NCBI GenBank assembly: GCA_964651495.1
Contig: CAZYWP010000045.1
Span: forward strand, 1 to 20,362
Source of the DNA: CAZNVB01 sp964651495
Lineage (GTDB): Bacteria; Acidobacteriota; Aminicenantia; Aminicenantales; UBA8522
Length of the DNA stretch: 20,362 nucleotides
Reading direction: 5' to 3'
The notes below the pieces were generated by a model. That model was given only the letters and a program-made list of their open reading frames with translations. It ran no database searches and was not told the DNA's origin. The first letter of the stretch is position 1. Each line of letters begins with the position of its first letter. This document shows positions 15,007 to 20,362 of the stretch, piece by piece. The position numbers and the translations under genes were made by a program.

Positions 15007-15513
15007 GTGAAGGAAGAAAAGAATAAAAAAGACAGTTATGAAAAAGCCCTGGCCGCCTACGGGGACGCCATGCGGGAATTCCATAAGGGAAAGCTGGATA
15101 AAGCGAAAGAACTGATCGCGGCTTTCCTGGAGAAACATAACACGGAAAGGGAACTCGTGGACCGGGCTAAGATCTATCTCCAGATTGTCGAGGATCGGGG
15201 GAAAAAGGAAACTGTCTCTTTGAAGACTGGCGACGACTATTTCCATTATGCCGTCTATAAGATCAACAGCTGCGCCTATGAGGAAGCCCTGCAACTGCTG
15301 GAGAAAGCCGCGGAGATGAAAGAAGATGAAGGTAGAGTTTGTTATCTGATGGCCGACGCCTACATCCTCCTCGGAAAACCGGACGAATCGATGGAATGCC
15401 TGAAGAAGGCCTTCCAGAAAGACAAGTTTTATAAAACTATGGCCCAGAATGAGATGGACTTCGAGCCTTTGTGGGAAGATAAGAAATTCAAGCTGATCAG
15501 CCGCATGACATGA
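15007..15513 (+). CDS. Tetratricopeptide-repeat protein
   Basis: This is a 168-aa, soluble-looking, helical protein without signal peptide or membrane segment. The N-terminal third (about 10-65) is a charged helical pair (YGDAMREFHKGKLDKAKELI) with TPR-like spacing. Residues about 77-140 read as two TPR units (YEEALQLLEKAAEMKED and ADAYILLGKPDESMECLKKA). The C-terminus, with DFEPLWEDKKFKLI, resembles the end cap seen in TPR proteins that follow the pattern 'next residues, fixed load, position'. TPRs bind proteins, and the partner is not visible here. The start is GTG at 15007 with GAGGAG 7 nt upstream. Its TGA overlaps the ATG of the GlmU homologue by 4 bases (ATGA), which implies translational coupling and perhaps joint function. 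Confidence 0.85.
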   Translation: MKEEKNKKDSYEKALAAYGDAMREFHKGKLDKAKELIAAFLEKHNTERELVDRAKIYLQIVEDRGKKETVSLKTGDDYFHYAVYKINSCAYEEALQLLEKAAEMKEDEGRVCYLMADAYILLGKPDESMECLKKAFQKDKFYKTMAQNEMDFEPLWEDKKFKLISRMT

Positions 15514-16787
15514 GCGGAGACCTTCTGGTCCTGTTGTGGGCGCCCGCTAGATACAGGGGGGCCGAGTCAAGAGTGGTCGGGGAGACTTTTCCGCTTCTGG
15601 GGAAGCCCTTATTGTCGATTATCCTGGATTCGGTGTCGAGTCTGAAGCCGAGAAATATCTATTATCTGGGGGAAGGCAGTGGGGAAGACCTCCGGGCTGT
15701 TCTGGGCTCTGCCGGGGCGGAGTGCGCGCCGTTGGGCCGGCGGGAAGGTGTGGCGGGAGCGGTCCTCGCAGCCAGCGCCGCTCCAGAGTTCAAGCGTAAA
15801 AGCCGGGCGGATGTCCTCCTTGTGGACACTCGGTTTCCCCTGCTGAGCGCCCGGACACTGCGGTCCCTGCGGAATCATCATCGAAAACAAAAGAACGCCC
15901 TGACGGCTTTGGCCGGGCCGATGGCCACTCCGGCGGTTGCCGCCGGTTTCAATGACCTGGTCGAAGCGGCAACAGACGCCGTCCGCAAAAGGACGGTCGC
16001 GAATGACCTGTCCATCCTTGTGGAGGCGGCAGCCCGGGCGGGGAAAAAGACCGGATCGTATACGGCGCCGCGTCCGGAGGAATTCCTGGCCGTCGCTTCC
16101 GCCGCCGAGGCGGGCAGGGCCTCTCAGATTCTTCGGGCTGGAAAAATCCGCCGCCTTGAAGCCGGCGGAGTCATCGTCCTCGACCCGGCTTCCGCCTGGG
16201 TTGACCTGAACGTGCGCATCGGCCGGGGCACGGTGCTTCACCCGGCGGTCGTCATCGAGGGGCGCTCGAGCATCGGCAGAGACTGCCGGGTTTACCCATT
16301 CGTCCACATGGTCGACACCCGGGTAGGCGACCGGGTCAAGATCCTTGGCTCCACAGTGATTGAGGGGAGCCTCATCCGGGATGACGCCCTGGTCGGGCCA
16401 TTCAGCCGTTTTCGGCCGAATACGGTGATTAAGGCAAAGGCCAGAGTCGGGAATTTCGTGGAGATGAAAAACACCGTTTTCGGGGAAGGCTCCAAGGCCG
16501 GCCATCTGTCCTATCTCGGGGATGCGGTCGTCGAGGCGGACGTCAATATCGGGGCGGGCACCATCACCTGCAACTACGACGGGGTCACCAAAAGCCGGAC
16601 GATAATCGAGCAAGGGGCTTTCATCGGCTCGGGGACAGAGCTCGTTGCCCCCGTCAAGATCGGGAAAAGGGCTTACATCGGCGCGGGCTCGACCATCACA
16701 AAAGATGTCTCTCCCGAAGCCCTGGCCGTCTCGCGCAGCCGGCAGGTCGAGAAGCCCGGCTGGGCCCGGCGCAAGCTGAAAAAATAA
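15510..16787 (+). CDS. glmU: GlmU homologue: intact acetyltransferase, degenerate uridylyltransferase half
   Basis: GlmU normally acetylates glucosamine-1-phosphate and then forms UDP-GlcNAc. The C-terminal left-handed beta-helix (about 233-425) is complete. It shows GPFSRFRP (296-303), GNFVEMK, catalytic H332 in KAGHLSYLGD, NIGAGTITCNYDG and a closing SRSRQVEKPGW. The N-terminal half (1 to about 215) keeps the outline of the nucleotidyltransferase fold but not its active site. The usual GxGTRM...PK signature is replaced by WAPARYRGAESRVVGETF. The metal-binding GDVPL reads TRFPL, so its Asp is an Arg. The GYGRI and NTG segments are absent, accounting for most of the shorter length (425 against 456 in E. 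coli). I infer a monofunctional acetyltransferase, with the uridylyl transfer done by another enzyme. Translation is coupled to the TPR gene. Confidence 0.88.
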   Translation: MSGDLLVLLWAPARYRGAESRVVGETFPLLGKPLLSIILDSVSSLKPRNIYYLGEGSGEDLRAVLGSAGAECAPLGRREGVAGAVLAASAAPEFKRKSRADVLLVDTRFPLLSARTLRSLRNHHRKQKNALTALAGPMATPAVAAGFNDLVEAATDAVRKRTVANDLSILVEAAARAGKKTGSYTAPRPEEFLAVASAAEAGRASQILRAGKIRRLEAGGVIVLDPASAWVDLNVRIGRGTVLHPAVVIEGRSSIGRDCRVYPFVHMVDTRVGDRVKILGSTVIEGSLIRDDALVGPFSRFRPNTVIKAKARVGNFVEMKNTVFGEGSKAGHLSYLGDAVVEADVNIGAGTITCNYDGVTKSRTIIEQGAFIGSGTELVAPVKIGKRAYIGAGSTITKDVSPEALAVSRSRQVEKPGWARRKLKK

Positions 16788-16954
16788 CGCCCATCCCCAC
16801 CGCGACTCCAGGGCACACTGGTCGTCGCCACTCTGGACCCCCTTCCTTACGGTCCTGCCCCTTTCAGCTTTTCGCCTAGCACATTGCCGCCAGAAGCGGG
16901 GCGGATGTCGACCCGCCGCGGAATCGGGCAGAGAGCGTGACGGTCGAGTAGGGG

Positions 16955-18097
16955 CTATTTCTTCTTGGGGCGCGATACTTTTTTCTTGGGCCTGGCCTTG
17001 GGCTTGGCCGCCTTCTTTCCGTACCTGGTGATGTATCTTTCCGTGAGTTCCTTGGCCTCGGTGTCCGTGTACTGCTTGGGCGGGGTCTTCATGAAGTAGG
17101 AGGACGGCCCGAACAGGGCTCCCGAAATCCCGTTATTCAGGGCCAGCTTGGCGCAGCGGATGGCGTCGATGACAACGCCGGCCGAATTCGGCGAGTCCTC
17201 CACCGACAGCCGGCAGTCAAGATAGGTCGGAATGTCGCCGAAGTGGCGGCTTTCGATGCGCAGGAAGCAGAGCTTGTTGTCCTTCTGCCAGGGGACGTAA
17301 TCGCTCGGCCCGACGTGGACGTTGTCCGGGTCGATGTCCAGACCGCGGGCCCGGATCTGGGAAGTGACGGCGTTGGTTTTGGAGATCTTCTTGGAGTAGA
17401 GTCTCTCCCTTTCCAGCATGTTGAGAAAGTCGGTGTTGCCCCCCGTGTTGAGCTGGTAGGTTCGCTCGATCGGCATGCCGCGGTCGAGGTAGAGGTTGAC
17501 CAGGGTGCGGTGGAGGATAGTTGCTCCCACCTGGGATTTGATGTCGTCTCCGATGATCGGGAGCCCCCGGCTCTCGAACCTTTTCTGCCAGTATTTCTCG
17601 CTGGCGATGAACACGGGAATACAGTTGATGAAGGCGCAGCCGGCTTCGAGCACCTGCTCCACGTACCATTTGGTCGCCTCCTCGCTGCCGACCGGGAGAT
17701 AGCTGACGACGACGTCGGTCTTCGTCTCCCTGAGGATCGAGACGATATCGGCCGTCGCGCCCGGGGCCTTCTGGATAATCTGGGAGAGGTATTTCCCCAG
17801 CCCGTCGTGGGTCATCCCCCGCTGGACCTTGACGTTGAGATGGGGCACGGCCGAGAATTTCGTGGTGTTGTTCGGCCAGGTGAAGATCGCCTCGCTCAAG
17901 TCCTTGCCGACCTTGTTCTTGTCGATATCGAAGGCGGCCGAGAACTCTACGTCGCGGATGTGATAGCCGCCCAGGTTGATATGCATGACTCCGGGAATGA
18001 AATCCGTTTCCTTGGCGTTCTTATAATACTCGATTCCTTGGACCAGTGATGAGGCGCAGTTCCCCGCGCCGATGATGGCGATTCGGATTTTGTCCAT
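16955..18097 (-). CDS. ino1: myo-Inositol-1-phosphate synthase
   Basis: This NAD-dependent enzyme isomerises glucose-6-phosphate to 1L-myo-inositol-1-phosphate. The 380-aa product matches the short bacterial/archaeal class (about 360-370 aa), like mycobacterial Ino1. It opens with the Rossmann motif IIGAGNCASSLVQGIEYYK at 8-26. Further blocks are VSYLPVGSEEATKWY (131-145), INCIPVFIAS (158-166), GDDIKSQVGATILHR (183-197), LNTGGNTDFLNM (216-227) and SAGVVIDAIR (305-314). K187 lies in the conserved catalytic block. The last 20 residues are almost all Lys, Pro, Arg and Ala, an extension outside the catalytic fold. GGAG lies 10 nt before the ATG, and the upstream phosphatidyltransferase stop is only 4 bp away. 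The two genes are thus one operon for inositol lipid synthesis. Confidence 0.95.
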   Translation of the reverse strand: MDKIRIAIIGAGNCASSLVQGIEYYKNAKETDFIPGVMHINLGGYHIRDVEFSAAFDIDKNKVGKDLSEAIFTWPNNTTKFSAVPHLNVKVQRGMTHDGLGKYLSQIIQKAPGATADIVSILRETKTDVVVSYLPVGSEEATKWYVEQVLEAGCAFINCIPVFIASEKYWQKRFESRGLPIIGDDIKSQVGATILHRTLVNLYLDRGMPIERTYQLNTGGNTDFLNMLERERLYSKKISKTNAVTSQIRARGLDIDPDNVHVGPSDYVPWQKDNKLCFLRIESRHFGDIPTYLDCRLSVEDSPNSAGVVIDAIRCAKLALNNGISGALFGPSSYFMKTPPKQYTDTEAKELTERYITRYGKKAAKPKARPKKKVSRPKKK

Positions 18098-18101
18098 GAC
18101 T

Positions 18102-18773
18102 TCAGATCTCCTTTTCTCTTTTCAGTTGTTTCTCGATTTTTCTCACATGGAGAGTTCTTTGAAAAGCGGTGATGTTCGACAGGACGGCGATGACGAGCAG
18201 GATGGCGATCATGGCCTGGTCAAACACCCTGAACAGGGAGCCGAGAAGGGCTCCCAGCACGAGCAGGATCATCCGCTCGGCGCGCTGCATGACCCCGACC
18301 GGGCACTGAATCCCCAGGCCTTCGGCTCGGGCCCGGGTGTAGCTGACCATCGTCGAGCCGAGGAAGGTGAAAAACAGAATCCACAGCGGCCAGCGGTTCC
18401 GGAAGTGGACTGCCAGGCCGAGATAGATGAAAAATTCTGAATAGCGGTCGAGCGTCGAATCGAAAATGGCGCCGTAAAGGCTTTTTTTGTTGGCCCTGGT
18501 GGCAACCTGGCCGTCGATAATGTCGAAGAGGCCGCAGATGATGATCAGGACGGCGCCCCAGACCGGATGCCCGAGGGCGAAAAGAACTCCCGCCCCCAGG
18601 CCGGCGAGGACGCCGAGCACGCTCACGGTATTGGGGCTGATATTGAGGCCGACTAATAAGCGGGCCAGCCGACCCGCGCCGGCGACGAAACCCAGGATCA
18701 GTTTTTTCGGGACGGCGCCGAGCAAACGGGGGGCGTTTTGGGCGGACACTTCACTGGTCGATGCTTGATCCAT
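18102..18773 (-). CDS. CDP-alcohol phosphatidyltransferase, probable phosphatidylinositol phosphate synthase
   Basis: This is a 223-aa integral membrane enzyme of the CDP-alcohol phosphotransferase family. Six hydrophobic segments can be seen (about 47-66, 70-86, 112-123, 130-145, 166-183 and 186-200). The family motif D84-x2-D87-G88-x2-A91 ... G101-x3-D105-x3-D109 holds the four metal-binding aspartates. The usual Arg after A91 is Thr, with Arg at the next position. N-terminal SPNTVSVLG is the typical entry to the first helix. Sequence alone cannot fix the alcohol substrate. Because the next gene, 4 bp away, makes inositol-1-phosphate, the likely reaction is CDP-diacylglycerol plus inositol-1-phosphate to phosphatidylinositol phosphate. 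AAGG lies 5 nt before the ATG. PgsA or another CDP-alcohol enzyme remains possible. Confidence 0.85.
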   Translation of the reverse strand: MDQASTSEVSAQNAPRLLGAVPKKLILGFVAGAGRLARLLVGLNISPNTVSVLGVLAGLGAGVLFALGHPVWGAVLIIICGLFDIIDGQVATRANKKSLYGAIFDSTLDRYSEFFIYLGLAVHFRNRWPLWILFFTFLGSTMVSYTRARAEGLGIQCPVGVMQRAERMILLVLGALLGSLFRVFDQAMIAILLVIAVLSNITAFQRTLHVRKIEKQLKREKEI

Positions 18774-18829
18774 GGCAACCTTGAAAGCAATATAATTAAA
18801 CGAAAATCAGTTTGGAATCAAGAGGGGGG

Positions 18830-19039
18830 CTACTCGACCTTGATTTTCCTCCTGGGCTCGGATTTCCGCGCTTCGCTTTTTTCGATCATTTCGATCCGGG
18901 CGTCGATGAGAGAGCGGATGGCCAGGAGGAATTCTTTCCTGGCCCTCGACAGATGCTGTTGCGTCTGCTGCGGCAGGCAGAGGTTGAACAGCTCCTCCGG
19001 GATGGAGAGGCGAATCTCGCGCATTTTACCGGCGGCCAT
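18830..19039 (-). CDS. Small conserved-looking helical protein, function unknown
   Basis: This is a 69-aa protein I cannot name. It begins with a basic strand-like stretch (KMREIRLSIPEEL). A long amphipathic helix follows (about 24-55, with HLSRARKEFLLAIRSLIDARIE), and the tail is strongly charged and Lys/Arg/Glu-rich. There is no signal peptide, membrane segment or cysteine pair; the only Cys is in the NLCLP segment. It is very probably expressed. AGGAGGTG, the best ribosome binding site in the window, lies 5 nt before the ATG, and the gene sits 35 bp after the ArsA-type ATPase and 56 bp before the phosphatidyltransferase, all on one strand. The central helix resembles small uncharacterised bacterial proteins I have seen, but I cannot confirm a family. 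Its place suggests a partner of the ATPase or of the lipid enzymes. Confidence 0.7.
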   Translation of the reverse strand: MAAGKMREIRLSIPEELFNLCLPQQTQQHLSRARKEFLLAIRSLIDARIEMIEKSEARKSEPRRKIKVE

Positions 19040-19074
19040 GCCCGCACCTCCTTTTCGGTTGAGTTGAATCCGAT

Positions 19075-20235
19075 TTATTGAAATGTGATTCTCAGCCTGT
19101 CTTTGTCGAATTTGGCGCCCCTGACCGTGTGATTGAGCAGGAGGCGAGGCAGGAGGATATTCCTCTTTAACGAGCCGACCCGGATGAACAGCTCTTCTCC
19201 CTTCTGGAAAACGTCGAGTTCGCGCTTTTCCACGAACGGGAGGTGGAGCGAAAGGACGAACCGACCGTCCTCCTTCTCGATGCGGACGGGCTTCTGGGCA
19301 AAAAAGAGACGGGTAGGATCATCGTCCTGGTAGACGGATTCGGCCATCCTGTTGAGTGAGGGAAGACCGACGATTTCCTGACTCTGGAGCTCCGCTTCGA
19401 GGATGGGGATGGGCGCGAAGCTCTCTTCGATCAGCCGCAGGTAGCCCTCCTGGATGGACTTCCATTTCTTGAAATAGGGGTCCTCGATCGACGGGGGGAG
19501 GACCCGGTTGACGATGACCAGGTCGACGGCGTAGCCGAAGAGGCTGAAAAATGTGTAGGCCCGCCGGGCCTCCTTGATCACCATTTTCTCCGGGTTGATG
19601 ACCAGCCGGATGGATGTCTTGCGGCCGTCTTCGAGGATGTCCTTCATCTCGGCGAGCTGGCCGGTCAGCTTTTTCATGGCCTCAAAAACGCTGTCCCCGG
19701 GAAAAGGAAACGGGAGAAGCCGGTTGGCCAGCGGACGCATGGCCCTGGCCGCGGTCCTCTGGATGGGGAAGATGTGCTTCAGATACCAGCCGGTGATTTC
19801 CGGGGCGCTGAGGAGACGGAGGGTGTCGCCGGTCGGCGCGCAGTCGACGATGATGACCTCGTATTCCCCGGTCTGGTTGTAGCGGCGGATCTCCATCAAG
19901 CTGAAAAGCTCCTCCATTCCCGGGAAGACGCTCAGTTCCTCGGCCTCGATCATGTCCATTCCCAGGGAAGCGAAAAGGGCGGTGAGATAGGTCTTGATCT
20001 CACCCCATTTGTTTTCGATCTCCTCCAGGGCGTTGACCTCCTGGCCGAACAGGTTGGAGCAGATTTTCAGGGGCGAGTTGCCCAGTTGGACCTCGAAGGA
20101 ATCGGAAAGGCTGTGGGCGGCATCGGTGGAGATGATCAGTGTTTTGCGGCCGCGGTGGGCCGAGAGAAGAGCGGTGGCGGCGGCGAGGGTAGTCTTTCCC
20201 ACGCCTCCTTTTCCGGTAAATAAGATGGTCCGCAT
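19075..20235 (-). CDS. ArsA/GET3-family ATPase with C-terminal HSP20-like domain
   Basis: This is a 386-aa SIMIBI-class ATPase. The deviant P-loop GKGGVGKT is at 8-15, switch I DAAHSLSDSF at 38-47, and switch II DCAPTGDTLRLL at 131-142, with the usual helical middle. Residues about 315-386 form a beta-rich segment (KPVRIEKEDGRFVLSLHLPF ... RLRITF) matching the alpha-crystallin-like tail called ArsA_HSP20. There is only one ATPase unit, no CxxC zinc motif of Get3, and no cysteine triad of arsenite-pump ArsA. No arsB, arsC or arsR is nearby, so arsenic export is unlikely. Chaperoning of hydrophobic or membrane proteins is an inference from GET3. The ATG at 20233-20235 is preferred; an upstream TTG would lie before the promoter. 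It heads the inositol-lipid gene group on this strand. Confidence 0.9.
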   Translation of the reverse strand: MRTILFTGKGGVGKTTLAAATALLSAHRGRKTLIISTDAAHSLSDSFEVQLGNSPLKICSNLFGQEVNALEEIENKWGEIKTYLTALFASLGMDMIEAEELSVFPGMEELFSLMEIRRYNQTGEYEVIIVDCAPTGDTLRLLSAPEITGWYLKHIFPIQRTAARAMRPLANRLLPFPFPGDSVFEAMKKLTGQLAEMKDILEDGRKTSIRLVINPEKMVIKEARRAYTFFSLFGYAVDLVIVNRVLPPSIEDPYFKKWKSIQEGYLRLIEESFAPIPILEAELQSQEIVGLPSLNRMAESVYQDDDPTRLFFAQKPVRIEKEDGRFVLSLHLPFVEKRELDVFQKGEELFIRVGSLKRNILLPRLLLNHTVRGAKFDKDRLRITFQ

Positions 20236-20248
20236 GCGTCTTATCTTA

Positions 20249-20277
20249 ATTCTACACCCGGCCGGGGGAAAGGACAA
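20249..20277 (-). promoter_or_regulatory. Promoter of the ArsA-type ATPase gene, very short leader
   Basis: On the minus strand a -35 TTGTCC (20277-20272, four of six) and a -10 TAGAAT (20254-20249, five of six) are 17 bp apart. The predicted start near 20242 leaves about 7 nt before the ATG at 20235, without a Shine-Dalgarno site. Confidence 0.5.
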
Positions 20278-20325
20278 GCCGGGCAAAAACCGCATCTATT
20301 TCCGTGATGGGGGCGGGTCCTGTCG

Positions 20326-20362
20326 CGGTTCACCCCCGGCGAGGCTCGGGTTTGGGATTCGT
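20326..20362. repeat. Left edge of a second copy of the intergenic repeat, cut by the window end
   Basis: The last 22 bases match 1693-1714 at 20 of 22 positions; the only difference is a swapped TG/GT pair. The preceding bases also share CGGTT and CCGG with 1675-1692, at slightly different spacing. It lies upstream of the ArsA-type ATPase, as the first copy lies upstream of the GTPase gene, and in the same orientation. The rest of the unit is beyond the window. Confidence 0.45.

Noticed and set aside
16788..16954. Terminator between the convergent glmU and inositol synthase genes
   Set aside because: A GC hairpin (about 16896-16917) exists but has no T run on either strand; nothing else is recognisable in this 167-bp gap.
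19075..20235. Arsenic resistance locus
   Set aside because: The ATPase lacks the arsenite-binding cysteines and no other ars gene is present.
1..20362. CRISPR array, insertion sequence or prophage
   Set aside because: No regularly spaced repeats, transposase, integrase or phage structural genes were seen.

Overview
The window reads as a GC-rich chromosomal segment of a diderm (Gram-negative-type) bacterium. LpxC points to lipid A synthesis. GyrB carries the long insert in its C-terminal half that is known from Gram-negative gyrases. RpoD has ordinary sigma-70 regions 1.1 to 4.2, and the promoters I find match the consensus it should read (TTGACA, 17 bp, TATAAT). The gene mix is housekeeping plus an inositol-phospholipid pair. 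It would fit a lineage such as Acidobacteriota/Aminicenantota, but that placement is a guess from gene content; the sequence alone does not settle it.

Layout. Positions 1-588 hold an unrecognised short gene of unlike composition, possibly partial. Positions 641-1636 (minus) encode a DRG/Obg-like GTPase with a TGS domain. It is separated by a 339-bp intergenic region, with opposed promoters and a candidate dispersed repeat, from gyrB-gyrA (1976-6869, plus). A strong promoter then drives a long-chain acyl-CoA synthetase (6962-8755, plus). This gene runs head-on into a minus-strand block: dnaG, rpoD, a CAT-anticodon tRNA and a coiled-coil/zinc-ribbon protein (13091 down to 8758). The gene larB (minus) and lpxC (plus) diverge from an 86-bp spacer at about 14 kb. 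A TPR protein and a GlmU homologue overlap as an operon (15007-16787, plus). The right end (20235 down to 16955, minus) holds an ArsA-type ATPase with an HSP20-like tail, a 69-residue protein, a CDP-alcohol phosphatidyltransferase and myo-inositol-1-phosphate synthase.

How the genes work together. gyrB-gyrA and dnaG-rpoD are compact replication and transcription units. LpxC and the GlmU homologue bear on the amino-sugar and lipid A/peptidoglycan supply. The GlmU homologue appears to have kept only the acetyltransferase half in working form. The inositol synthase and the phosphatidyltransferase, 4 bp apart, should together make phosphatidylinositol phosphate, an uncommon lipid outside actinobacteria and a few other groups. 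The ATPase and the small protein just upstream on the same strand are the best candidates here for an undescribed association.

I see no CRISPR array, transposase or phage module. The points most worth a second look are the degenerate GlmU nucleotidyltransferase half, the inositol-lipid/ArsA-HSP20 neighbourhood, the near-leaderless promoters of larB, lpxC and arsA, Gln in place of the usual Ser in the GyrA quinolone region, and a repeat whose left edge recurs at the very end of the window.
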